Both the position numbers and the translations under genes were made by a program. Shown here piece after piece: positions 51,180 to 60,686 of a stretch of DNA of 64,000 nucleotides (position 1 is the stretch's first letter; every line of letters begins with the position of its first letter). Source of the DNA: Candidatus Synoicihabitans palmerolidicus. Lineage in GTDB: Bacteria; Verrucomicrobiota; Verrucomicrobiia; Opitutales; Opitutaceae. The notes under the pieces are model-generated. The model did not search any database, was not told the origin of the DNA, and saw nothing but the letters and a program-made list of their open reading frames with translations. The stretch is from NCBI GenBank assembly GCA_020809425.1, contig JAGGDC010000001.1:2059001-2123000 (forward strand). Direction: 5' to 3'.

Positions 51180-53318
51180 TCCCGACGACCTCGGTCGACT
51201 GCGTTGGGGCCTCGGTGCCCTCCTCGCCCTGCTGTCCGTCCTGACCGTGTTTTTTATGGAGGGTCGATGCCTGGCTACACATGCCCGCGGTCACCGTCTG
51301 GCCGCTCTCTGGCGCCCCCCCACTTGGCTCGCCCGCGTGCCCGCGTGGAATGCACCGCCTCGCATTCCATTTCATAGCCCTGGTCTTCGTCTATGACCTG
51401 ACCACCAACCTGCGGGAACCCCTGCCCGCGCTCATCAGGCTCGCTCTGCTGCTCATCCTGTATCGCGTCATCACTTACCGCCAACGCCGCGATGACCTGC
51501 CGCTCGTCCTGCTGGGTCTGTTCCTCATTGTCGTAGCCGGGGTCATCACGGTTTCCCTTTCTTTCGCCGTCCAACTCCTCGCGTTCACCAGCGTCTCGCT
51601 GGTGATGATGCTGGCCGTCACCCTCGAATACGCCGACGGCACATCCCTCCTCCCATCCCCGCGGGGGGTGGTTCCGGGCTGGGCTCGGGGCACGTGACGG
51701 GCCCATTTCACCAAATTGCGCGCCGCCACCGATTGGCGCCTGGCCGCCCTCGGCATCGGGGGCTTCGTCGCCATGGTCGTCGTCTCCGGCCTGCTGTTCC
51801 TCGCCATCCCGCGTTTCGACATGCAGAGCTCGCTCTTCATCGACCGGCTCATCAACCGCACCACGCGGACCGGCTTCTCCGACCACATTCGCTTCGACGA
51901 AGTCACCGACATCACTCAGGACAACAGTCTCGCCTTCTCGGTCGATGGCACCGATCCTACCGCCATGCCGGCCGTGCCCTACTGGCGCACGGTCGTGCTC
52001 GATGAATATACCGGCGAAGGCTTCCGTATGTCCGAAGCCTACCGGCGCCAACTCAACGGTTACCGCCCCCTCGCCCGCCAATTTAACGGCCAGGGTCGCT
52101 TCTGGCACGACGCACCCACTTGGACGATCTACATGGAGCCCGGCATCAGCCGCTACCTCCCGTTACTCGGCAACTTTCACCGCATGCTCTTCACCGAGCC
52201 CCAAACCTTCTCTCTCAGTGACGAACTCCGCATCGTCGCCCTCCAGCGCGACCCGCCCAAAATGTTCGCGTACCAACCGTGGAGTATGGAAACCACCGGC
52301 GAACTGAAACACGTCACCTTCGCTCTCCAACGCCGGGACGGCAAACTCTCCGGCCAGGCCTTCACGGCTCTCCCGGCAGCCCCCGCAACCCGCGAACGTC
52401 TCACCTCCCTGCTCGATGCCATCGCCGCCCCCTCCGGCTCCAATGCCCGGGAGTTTGCCCGCCGTGTCGTGCAATGGCTCGGAGAAATTCATCCTTATTC
52501 CCTCACCAGCTCCGTTCCTGCCGGCAGCGGCGACACCATTGTGCGCTGGCTCTATTCCGATACTCTCGGCCACTGCGAGTTCTTCGCGGGCTCGTTCGTC
52601 CTCCTCACCCGCTCCGCCGGCTACCCGGCCCGCTTGGTCACCGGTTTTCGCGGCGGCTCTTGGACCGACTTCAGCGGCAGCTTCACCGTGCGCAACGCCC
52701 ACGCTTGGTGCGAGATCTTTGACGACGCATCCGGATCCATGGATCCGCGTCGATTCCACGCCGGGCAATCAGATCCTCGCCGCCGACGCCCAGGCCGCCG
52801 CCGACGCCTTGGCCCGCGCCCGTGACAGGAGCTGGCAGGCCCGCATCGAAAGTCTGCGCGTCTTCTGGTATCGGCGCATCGTCAATTTCGACCTCCAAAC
52901 CTAGGAAAAAATCCTGTCTTCCACCAAAGAGTGGATCAAATCCTCCCGCGAACGCTTTGTGAAATGGGCCGACACTCGCGCCCTCGCCGTACGCTCCTGG
53001 CTCCAACGCCCGTGGAACCTCGACCACTTTCTCCATCTCGTCAACGCACTCGGACTCTTCTTGGGCTCCGCTCTACTCTGGCGCCGCTACGGTAGCCGTT
53101 GGTGGCTCAAGCTGCAACGCCGCACCGCTCGCGTAAACCACGACCCCGTCCGCCGCCAAGCCAGCCAATTACTCCGTCGCGCCGCCAAACGTCCCAATTT
53201 CACCTGGCCTGCCGAAGTCGAATCCGCCCTCCTCCGCCTGCGCTACGGCAACCCCACCACTTGGCCCGACCCGATCAGGATCTTCCGCACCGCCCGCCGC
53301 AACCTCCGCAAATCCTAG
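51154..53318 (+). pseudogene. transglutaminase-like TgpA protein (DUF3488), multiple lesions
   Basis: ATG 51154 within the DUF58 end. A membrane half with several helices (LLALLSVLTVFFME; LALLLILYRVI; ALGIGGFVAMVVVSGLLF) is followed by a periplasmic transglutaminase core with catalytic Cys in LGHCEFFAGSFVLLTRSAGY, His in RNAHAWCEIF and Asp in RVDSTPGN. A last helix and a cytoplasmic tail close it. Frame changes near 51255, 51330, 51690 and 52740, plus a TAG at 52902-52904 in the same frame as the tail ending 53318. Role in MoxR systems is not settled. Confidence 0.85.
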
Positions 53319-53385
53319 TGCCCGGAGTTACCCCGTGCCTCGACGTAACGCGTCGCAATTCGATCTTGAATCCCGAGGCTCCCCC

Positions 53386-53684
53386 TCAACCACCCACGAC
53401 CCGCTCCATCGCCGCCGCCAACTCGACATCCTTTTCCGTCAGCCGGTCCCCGGCATCATGCGTAGTCAAACGGACCACCACCCGATTATAAATATTGGCC
53501 CACTCTGTGGATGGTGATTCAACCTCTCCGCTTCAAACGCCGTGCGCACCATAAACCCCATTGCCGCTCGGAAATCGCCAAACACAAAGGTCTTGGTAAT
53601 CACATCTCTCTCCCGTCTCCATCCTTCCAAATCAGTCAAGGCAGTAGTCACGGCGAGGTCGTTGTTAAAGGGAACAGTTTTCAT
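53386..53684 (-). pseudogene. phhB: pterin-4a-carbinolamine dehydratase, frameshifted
   Basis: Recycles the 4a-hydroxy-tetrahydropterin formed by aromatic hydroxylases, or acts on molybdopterin-related pterins. ATG 53684; LEGWRRERDVITKTFVFGDF and [17 protein letters not shown] carry the active-site His-His pair. The frame breaks near 53508; the correct one reads [20 protein letters not shown] and ends at TGA 53386-53388, about 98 residues. Single lesion. Confidence 0.85.
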
Positions 53685-53794
53685 CCCCAAATTAAACCCC
53701 TCAGCCTCTGGAGTCAAAACTTGGCCCCATTCCCTCCTCGAATGAGGCCTTGTCAAAGGCCTGCGCGCCTCCCTAACGTGCGCCCTTTCCCGCT

Positions 53795-54538
53795 ATGGCA
53801 GATACCCAAACCGCGCTTATCCCTCACCACGTGGCCATCATTATGGATGGCAATGGTCGTTGGGCTAAAAAACGAGGATTGCCCCGGATCGAAGGCCATC
53901 GTCACGGGGTTTCGACGGTGCGCAGCACCATCGAAACTGTCCGCGCCCTGGGTATCCGCTACCTGACCCTTTACGCCTTCTCCGTCGAAAACTGGCGCCG
54001 CCCCCAGGACGAAGTCGGCGCCCTGATGGGATTGCTGGAGTACTTCCTGAAACGCGAAACCGCCACCTTGATCAAAAACAAGGTCCAGCTGTGCACCATC
54101 GGCCGCACCGACCAACTCCCCACCAAGGTCCGCCGCGAACTCGATCGCACCATCAAAGCCACCGCCGATTTCGATGAACACACGCTCGTGCTCGCGTTGA
54201 ACTACGGCTCTCGCACCGAGGTCCTCGATGCCGCCAAAGCCTACGCCGCGGCCCTCGCCGCCGGCGAGGTCTCCGCCGATGACGAATCTTGGGAAAGCTT
54301 CTCCCGCCACCTCTACACCAGGGATATTCCCGACCCCGATCTCGTCATTCGCACGTCCGGCCAGCTGCGCGTCAGCAATTTTCTCCTGATGCAGGCGGCC
54401 TACGCCGAATTCGTCTTCCTCCCAGGTTACTGGCCCGATTTTTCCGACGCCGACTTCCGCGCCGCCGTCACGGCTTACGGCAAACGTGAACGACGTTTCG
54501 GCTGCACGGGCGAACAATTGACTTCTCCCTCTTGCTGA
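53795..54538 (+). CDS. uppS: undecaprenyl diphosphate synthase
   Basis: 247 residues, cis-prenyltransferase making the C55 lipid carrier. Catalytic Asp in IIMDGNGRWAKKRGLPR (residues 15-31), YAFSVENWRRP, and the C-terminal DLVIRTSGQLRVSNFLLMQ with AEFVFLPGYWPDF. The usual FLLWQ Trp is Met. First gene of a clean plus-strand run with cdsA, dxr, rseP and ispG. The 3' tail is slightly Cys-rich. Confidence 0.96.
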   Translation: MADTQTALIPHHVAIIMDGNGRWAKKRGLPRIEGHRHGVSTVRSTIETVRALGIRYLTLYAFSVENWRRPQDEVGALMGLLEYFLKRETATLIKNKVQLCTIGRTDQLPTKVRRELDRTIKATADFDEHTLVLALNYGSRTEVLDAAKAYAAALAAGEVSADDESWESFSRHLYTRDIPDPDLVIRTSGQLRVSNFLLMQAAYAEFVFLPGYWPDFSDADFRAAVTAYGKRERRFGCTGEQLTSPSC

Positions 54539-54575
54539 ACCTCCCGGTCAGACTTCTTTAAATCTATCTTCCTCC

Positions 54576-55397
54576 GTGGGCTCCCGCATTTTCAGTTCCA
54601 TCCTCCTTTGGGCCATCGTCGCCAGTTGCATCCTTTTCTACGGCCCCGTCGAGGCCGTGTGGCTCATCAGCGCCATCGCCGTGCTCACGCTCTGGGAGTT
54701 CTTCAAACTCATCCGTCGACTCGGCATCGAGCCCTTTGATAAAGTGGGCATTCTGATCGGTGCCACCCTTTGTCTCGGTCCGCTCTACCTCGAACCCTTC
54801 GGTTTTGGGAGTGGCCCCCTGCTCGCCCTCGCCGCGATCGTCTTCGCCGTCCGGATCCTCGGCGAACGCGAAGCGGATCAGCGCATGGAGTCCCTCGCCT
54901 GGACCCTCTTCGGTATCGTTTATATTCCGTTCATGCTCTCGTTCTTGGCGCGCACCATCCTCATCGACAGTCCCGTGCCCAACACCGGCATGTTGCTCAG
55001 CGTGTGGATGATTGCGGTCTCAAAATTCTGCGATGTCGGCGCCCTTCTCTTCGGACTCGCCTTCGGTCGACACAAACTGGCGCCCGAAATCAGCCCCAAG
55101 AAAACCTGGGAAGGTGCCATCGGCGGTATCCTCACCTCCATCGGTATCGGCGCGGGTCTCGCCTACCTGTTTTCCGACCAGTTTCCCCCTCTGTTCAGTC
55201 CCTTGCTCGCGGGCTTGCTGGCCCTCCCGGTCGCCGCTCTCGCCATCGTTTCCGACCTCGTCGAATCCATCATCAAACGCCGCACCAATTCTAAGGACGC
55301 CGGCGCCACCATTCCCGGCATCGGCGGCATATTCGACCTGTCCGACAGTCTCATCCTGACCGCTCCCGTGGGTTACGTGATGTTCAGCCTGTTGTGA
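54576..55397 (+). CDS. cdsA: phosphatidate cytidylyltransferase
   Basis: 273 residues, about eight membrane helices; makes CDP-diacylglycerol. The signature region reads SIIKRRTNSKDAGATIPGIG and then GIFDLSDS. The K-D and final Asp pair are kept, but the common His and Arg (PGHGG, DRxD) are Ile and Leu, which I believe is usual in this phylum. GTG start at 54576, 37 bases after uppS. The stop overlaps the dxr start (GTGA). Intact. Confidence 0.93.
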   Translation: MGSRIFSSILLWAIVASCILFYGPVEAVWLISAIAVLTLWEFFKLIRRLGIEPFDKVGILIGATLCLGPLYLEPFGFGSGPLLALAAIVFAVRILGEREADQRMESLAWTLFGIVYIPFMLSFLARTILIDSPVPNTGMLLSVWMIAVSKFCDVGALLFGLAFGRHKLAPEISPKKTWEGAIGGILTSIGIGAGLAYLFSDQFPPLFSPLLAGLLALPVAALAIVSDLVESIIKRRTNSKDAGATIPGIGGIFDLSDSLILTAPVGYVMFSLL

Positions 55398-56587
55398 GCA
55401 CTTCATCTTCTCAGTTCCCCAAACGGGTCGTCCTCCTGGGCGCTAACGGCTCCATCGGCGAAAATACCTTGCGGGTCCTTGCAGCCCACCCCAAACACCT
55501 GCAACTCGTCGGCATCGCGGCCAATGCCAGCCACACCGAACTCGCCCGCATCGCCGCTCAACACCCCACCGTACGCCACGCCGCCCTTTTCGACGATTCG
55601 GCCTACGCCGTCGCTAAATCATCCCGCGCCTTTCCCGCTCACGTCACCCTGCACGCCGGTCTCGAGGGACTCACTGCCCTCGCCACCTTACCCGAAGCCG
55701 ATATCGTGCTGGTCGCCGTCGTGGGCGTCACCGGGCTGGAACCCGCCCTCGCAGCCATCGCCGCGGGCAAAGACCTCGCTCTCGCCTCCAAAGAAATCCT
55801 CGTCATGGCCGGCAAGTTCATCATGGCCGCCGCCCGCGATCACGGTATCTCGCTGCGCCCGGTGGATAGCGAACACAACGCCGTCTTCCAATGCCTGGCC
55901 GACAATCCGACCAAGGACGTCGCTCGCCTCGTGCTCACCGCCTCCGGGGGCGCTTTCAGCGATCGTTCCCTCGCCGAGCTCACAGATGTCACTCCGGCCG
56001 ACGCCCTTCAACATCCCAACTGGTCCATGGGCCCAAAAATCACGGTCGACTCGGCCACCTTGGCCAACAAGGGTCTGGAACTGATCGAAGCCCAGTGGTT
56101 GTTCAACCTTCGCGCCGAACAATGCCAGGCCGTGCTGCACCCCCAGAGCCTCGCCCACTGCATCGTCGAATTCACTGATGGCGCCATGCTCACCCACCTG
56201 TGCCCGCCGTCGATGACGTTCCCCATTCAGCACGCGCTGCTGCATCCGCTGCGGCTACCGAGTGCGGAACCTTCCCTCGACCTCCACCGTCCCTTCTCGT
56301 TCGATTTTCGACCCATCGATCAAGTCCGCTTTCCCATGCTGCGTCTGGCCCTCGATGCCATGCACACCGGTGGCACCGCCCCGACGGCCTACAATGCCGC
56401 CAACGAAATCGCCGTCGCCGCCTTCCTCGGCGAACAAATCCCCTTCCTTGCGATCCCATCAGTGGTCGAACAAGTTCTTTCCCAGCTCGACCATTCCGAT
56501 CCGACCCACCTTGCTGCCGTCCTCGACTGTGATGCCGAGGCCCGCCGCATCGCTGGCTCGCTGCTCCCTTCCTACGCCGACTCCTGA
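55394..56587 (+). CDS. dxr: 1-deoxy-D-xylulose-5-phosphate reductoisomerase
   Basis: 397 residues; second step of the MEP isoprenoid pathway. NADPH motif VVLLGANGSIGENTLRVLAA, then ALASKEILVMAG, the metal/substrate residues in RPVDSEHNAVFQCL, and LQHPNWSMGPKITVDSATLA. GTG start at 55394 overlapping the cdsA stop by 4 bases, so coupled. It feeds ispG further down. Intact. Confidence 0.96.
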   Translation: MSTSSSQFPKRVVLLGANGSIGENTLRVLAAHPKHLQLVGIAANASHTELARIAAQHPTVRHAALFDDSAYAVAKSSRAFPAHVTLHAGLEGLTALATLPEADIVLVAVVGVTGLEPALAAIAAGKDLALASKEILVMAGKFIMAAARDHGISLRPVDSEHNAVFQCLADNPTKDVARLVLTASGGAFSDRSLAELTDVTPADALQHPNWSMGPKITVDSATLANKGLELIEAQWLFNLRAEQCQAVLHPQSLAHCIVEFTDGAMLTHLCPPSMTFPIQHALLHPLRLPSAEPSLDLHRPFSFDFRPIDQVRFPMLRLALDAMHTGGTAPTAYNAANEIAVAAFLGEQIPFLAIPSVVEQVLSQLDHSDPTHLAAVLDCDAEARRIAGSLLPSYADS

Positions 56588-56592
56588 TTTTC

Positions 56593-58023
56593 ATGCCTGC
56601 CGAACTGCTCAACGCCCTCTTTTCCAACATCTGGGCCGTCTTCCTTATCGTCCTCTTCTTCGGGGGCTCCATCTTCGTGCACGAGCTCGGCCACTTCCTC
56701 GCCGCCCGTCGCCGCGGTGTAAAAGTAACGCGCTTCTCCATCGGCTTTGGCCCCAAGATGTTCGCTTGGACCGGTAAGGATGGCGTTGAATACCGCATCT
56801 CCTGGCTCCCGCTCGGCGGCTACGTCGCCCTCCCCCAACTCGCCGACATGGCCGCCATCGAGGGCGAGGGCGATTCAGCCCTCGAGGACCTCCCGCAGAT
56901 CTCCTACTCCACTCGCATGCTCGTCTTCGTGGCTGGAGCAACCTTCAATCTCATCTTCGCCTTCCTCCTCGCCACTATTATCTGGCTCGTCGGTCAACCG
57001 ACCACCAGCGATCAGGCCACCACCCAAATCGGCTATGTGGTCGACGAAATCGCAAATAGTAACGGCGATACCCTGGATACCCTGCCCAGCCCCGCCCGCG
57101 AAGCCGGACTCGAGGTCGGCGACACCATCCGTGCCATCGACGGCTACCAAATCGACAACTGGCAGGAACTCCTGCAAACCCTCGTCACCAGCGCCGAACG
57201 GACCGAAGCCGGGCGCCGTTTCAACGTATTCACCATCGAACGCAACGGCACCACCAACGACGTCACCGTTTTCCCCCTCATCGCCGGCGAAGAGGAAGTC
57301 CGCAAGGTTGGCATCATCGCGGCCTATGAACTTCTCATCCACGGCGTCGCTGAAGATTCCGCTGGTGCCAAACTGGGGCTCATCTCCGGTGACCGCATCA
57401 TTGCCATGGATGACACGCGCATCCTGAATATTCTGACCTACGCCGACTACCTGGCCGCCCATAGCAACCGCGAAATCGCCGTCCACATCGAACGCGCCGA
57501 ACAACCTCTCACCCTCACGCTGCCCGCCCGGCCCGACGCCGAACAACTCGCCGACCTTGGCCTTCAACTCACCACCGACTCCAAACTCGTCTATCCGACA
57601 CCAGTCGATCAGGTCAGCGACCACGTGCACATGACCTTCCGCACCCTCGGTAGCCTCATCAATCCGCAGTCCGACATCGGTATCTCCAAACTCTCCGGCC
57701 CCGTGGGCATCATTCGTGTCTTCCACATGGCCGCCCAAGCCGACATCCGGCTCGTCCTGTGGTTCACCATCCTCGTGAACATCAATCTGGCTATCTTCAA
57801 TCTGCTCCCCATTCCCGTGCTCGACGGGGGACACATGCTCTTTGCCACCATCGGAAAACTCCGCGGTCGTGCCCTGCCTCCCAATTTCGTCATGACGACT
57901 CAAAGCGTCTTCATGATGCTTCTGCTCACCATGATCCTATACGTGTGCTTCTTCGACGTGCGCCGCATCGTCCGAGACAACACCACGCCTCCCACCGTGG
58001 AAGAATCCGGCGAAGGAAAGTAA
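56593..58023 (+). CDS. rseP: RIP site-2 zinc protease RseP
   Basis: 476 residues. Zinc motif HELGH at residues 30-34 in the first helix, two PDZ regions (about 115-300: GLEVGDTIRAIDGYQ; AKLGLISGDRIIAMDD), and the second metal region NLLPIPVLDGGHML before the last helix. It cleaves anti-sigma factors and signal-peptide remnants within the membrane. Starts 5 bases after dxr. Intact and a little longer than the E. coli protein. Confidence 0.95.
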   Translation: MPAELLNALFSNIWAVFLIVLFFGGSIFVHELGHFLAARRRGVKVTRFSIGFGPKMFAWTGKDGVEYRISWLPLGGYVALPQLADMAAIEGEGDSALEDLPQISYSTRMLVFVAGATFNLIFAFLLATIIWLVGQPTTSDQATTQIGYVVDEIANSNGDTLDTLPSPAREAGLEVGDTIRAIDGYQIDNWQELLQTLVTSAERTEAGRRFNVFTIERNGTTNDVTVFPLIAGEEEVRKVGIIAAYELLIHGVAEDSAGAKLGLISGDRIIAMDDTRILNILTYADYLAAHSNREIAVHIERAEQPLTLTLPARPDAEQLADLGLQLTTDSKLVYPTPVDQVSDHVHMTFRTLGSLINPQSDIGISKLSGPVGIIRVFHMAAQADIRLVLWFTILVNINLAIFNLLPIPVLDGGHMLFATIGKLRGRALPPNFVMTTQSVFMMLLLTMILYVCFFDVRRIVRDNTTPPTVEESGEGK

Positions 58024-58124
58024 CCGCATTTAAGTCCACGGCCCTCCGTAACACGATCTCCTCACCAAGAAGTCGGTTCCATCTCTCGTTACTTGGAAAC
58101 CTTTCCCTTCTTATTTGTTGATAA

Positions 58125-60170
58125 ATGAGCTACTGCGCGTCCCGATTCCGTACCATCCGCCGCCAATCCACCGAGGTTATGGTCGGTTCCATCGGGGTCG
58201 GCGGCACCCATCCCGTGCGCGTCCAATCCATGACGACGACCAACACTCAGGACGTCGCCGCGACCGTAAGACAAGCGATCGCTCTGGCCGAAGTCGGATG
58301 CGAGATCGTGCGCGTCACCGCCCCCAACAAAACAGCCGCTCGCGCGCTCAAAGACATCCGTACCCAGTTTTCCGCCGCTGGCTTCTCCCATATCCCGCTG
58401 GTCGCCGACATTCATTTCCTGCCCTCCGCCGCCATGGAGGCCGTTGAACACGTCGAAAAAATCCGCGTCAACCCCGGCAACTACGCCGACAAAAAGAAAT
58501 TCGCCGTCCAGGAATACTCCGACTCCGCCTACAACGAGGAACTATCACGCCTCCACGAGGCCTTCTCCCCCCTCGTAAAACGCGCCAAAACCCTCGGCCG
58601 CGCCATGCGCATCGGGACGAACCACGGCTCCCTGTCCGATCGCATCATGAACCGCTACGGAGACACCCCTCTCGGCATGGTGGAGAGCGCTCTCGAATTC
58701 CTCCGTATCGCCGAAAGTCATGATTACCACGCCATCATGCTCTCCATGAAAGCGTCCAATCCCAAGATGATGATCGAAGCCTACCGCTTGCTCGTCACCC
58801 GCATGGCAGAAAAGTGCATGCACTACCCTCTCCACCTTGGCGTCACCGAGGCCGGCGATGGCGAAGATGGTCGCATCAAGAGCGCCATCGGCATCGGTAG
58901 CCTTCTCTTGGACGGGCTCGGCGACACCATTCGGGTCTCCCTCACGGAGGACCCCGTCTACGAAATCCCGGTCACCCAAGCGCTTGCCTCCAAGGCTCAC
59001 TCGCTTTGGACCGGGTCCCCCGTCGCCGCCGATCAATTCCCCTCAGAAACGCCCGACCCCATCGCTCCGTTTCACTTCAACCGCCGCGCCGTCGCCCTGC
59101 TCAACCTGGGTCCCGACTCCCTCATCGGTCCCGAGCAGCCCCCCCGTGTCATCGTCAAAGCTCCCGACGTCGCCACACTCCCTTCCATCGCCGCATCCTT
59201 GCGCAACCCCACCCTCAAGGAAAATCCCCCCGAGGGACTGATTGTCCCCATCAAGGGCGCAGCCGATCTGGCCGCACTCTCCGCCACCGCCGTGGATCTC
59301 CCGACGTCCTTTCTCGTCCTCGATCTCGATCCCTCCGTCACCCTCGAAGAGCTGAGTCCTGTGCTCTCTTCGGCCTCAGGTCCCCTCGTCATCCTCCGCG
59401 AATTCAACGCGAACTCACCCGTCGACCTGCCGGCCTGGATCCAAGCGCTCCGCCCAACGCCGGCCCACTCCCTGGCCATCGCGACCAGCCCAGAGAGCCT
59501 CCCCTCGTTCACTCCCATCTTGGCGGAATCCAGTTCCGACCGGTTGATCGTCACTCTCGCTGAATCCCAACCCAACGGTGACCTCACCCACGCGGTCGGC
59601 GCCTACCGCCGACTCGCGGCCACCTTGAGCCAAGCAGGCTCGGATCGCCCTCTCTGGATTCGCAATACCCCCACCACTCGCCTCACCGGCGACCAAAGTT
59701 TCCTCTCCCGGCTCCTCGATGCCTCGATCCTCACGGGCTCCCTCCTTTGCGACGGTCTGGGGGATCTCGTAAGCCTCGAAACCGAAACAGACACCGTCCG
59801 CGCCGTCAAACTCGCCTATAACGTCCTGCAAGGCGCCGGCGCTCGCATCACCAAAACGGAGTTCGTGGCCTGCCCTTCCTGCGGCCGCACCCTTTTCGAC
59901 TTACAAACCACTACCCAGCGCATCCGCGAGAAGACCGGCCACCTCAAAGGCGTCAAAATCGCCATCATGGGCTGCATCGTGAATGGTCCCGGTGAAATGG
60001 CCGACGCCGGCTTCGGCTACGTCGGCGGCGCCCCCGCCAAAATCAATCTCTATGTCGGCAAGACCTGCGTCCAATACAACATCCCGCAAAAAGACGCCGA
60101 CGAAAGATTAATTAATCTCATCCGAGAGCACGGAAAATGGGTCGATCCCGATCCTCTGACCGCATCCTGA
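58125..60170 (+). CDS. ispG: (E)-4-hydroxy-3-methylbut-2-enyl diphosphate synthase, long form
   Basis: 681 residues; penultimate MEP-pathway enzyme with a 4Fe-4S cluster. N-terminal TIM barrel (RVQSMTTTNTQDV; KIRVNPGNYAD; SNPKMMIEAYRLL; RVSLTEDPVYEIP), a middle insert of about 270 residues as in plants, Chlamydiae and related phyla, and the C-terminal cluster domain with Cys in FVACPSCGRTL and IAIMGCIVNGPGEMADAGF. ATG 58125. Intact. Confidence 0.95.
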   Translation: MSYCASRFRTIRRQSTEVMVGSIGVGGTHPVRVQSMTTTNTQDVAATVRQAIALAEVGCEIVRVTAPNKTAARALKDIRTQFSAAGFSHIPLVADIHFLPSAAMEAVEHVEKIRVNPGNYADKKKFAVQEYSDSAYNEELSRLHEAFSPLVKRAKTLGRAMRIGTNHGSLSDRIMNRYGDTPLGMVESALEFLRIAESHDYHAIMLSMKASNPKMMIEAYRLLVTRMAEKCMHYPLHLGVTEAGDGEDGRIKSAIGIGSLLLDGLGDTIRVSLTEDPVYEIPVTQALASKAHSLWTGSPVAADQFPSETPDPIAPFHFNRRAVALLNLGPDSLIGPEQPPRVIVKAPDVATLPSIAASLRNPTLKENPPEGLIVPIKGAADLAALSATAVDLPTSFLVLDLDPSVTLEELSPVLSSASGPLVILREFNANSPVDLPAWIQALRPTPAHSLAIATSPESLPSFTPILAESSSDRLIVTLAESQPNGDLTHAVGAYRRLAATLSQAGSDRPLWIRNTPTTRLTGDQSFLSRLLDASILTGSLLCDGLGDLVSLETETDTVRAVKLAYNVLQGAGARITKTEFVACPSCGRTLFDLQTTTQRIREKTGHLKGVKIAIMGCIVNGPGEMADAGFGYVGGAPAKINLYVGKTCVQYNIPQKDADERLINLIREHGKWVDPDPLTAS

Positions 60171-60686
60171 AACTCGAATGTGTCTATTTCGTAACAGAAC
60201 CAACACACTACGCGAATTCCTCCGCATTTCATCCGTTCCCCTAGGTAAACCGGTCCAATTGTAGTGCCCCCATCCTGACGGCAGTTTAGCCAGTCACCGA
60301 CCCCGGAATTTCGCTGAACAATGCAATAGAAAAATGCAGAAAAGTTATCCGCTGAGCGTTGTGAGTAACTTGTTCAGAAGTTCGCCTTGAAACCCTAAAT
60401 CGACTGCCCGTTTACTGCTGCTTCTCCACTTCACCTCATCAACGTGATTCGGAGCGCTCTTTACCACGTTTGACCAAACAACCTTCTCCGGCCGTCGCCT
60501 AGATTACCCCTAATCGCTTATTACCATTATTTTACGTAAAATCAAGTCACCTTGATACGTCGATCTTCGTAGTTTGCCTCCCCAGTTCCCGCGATCCCCA
60601 GAAATTGAAGTTTAGTTGTTTCAAGCGTGCCGCAAAAGCGTTCTGTTTTGAGTTGTGAATAAACACTGAGCCGCCGCCTGAACTTA
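60171..60686. other. dnaA upstream region, possible origin
   Basis: 516 bases without a gene and AT-richer than its surroundings. It has one exact TTATNCACA-type site (60655-60663), a one-mismatch site at 60360-60368 and a two-mismatch site at 60345-60353. An AT-rich stretch lies around 60505-60545. It must carry the dnaA promoter; use as oriC is possible but not shown. Confidence 0.45.
60655..60663 (-). promoter_or_regulatory. DnaA box
   Basis: Minus strand reads TTATTCACA, matching the TTATNCACA consensus, 24 bases before the dnaA ATG. The position suits DnaA autoregulation. Confidence 0.55.

Noticed and set aside
55250..55360. CdsA signature with Ile and Leu in place of His and Arg as damage
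   Set aside because: The gene is otherwise perfect and the change seems usual in PVC bacteria, so it is probably lineage-typical.
56875..57903. A 342-codon open frame antisense to rseP
   Set aside because: Composition dominated by Asp, Glu and Gly as expected from the reverse of GC-rich coding DNA; rseP itself has all catalytic motifs.
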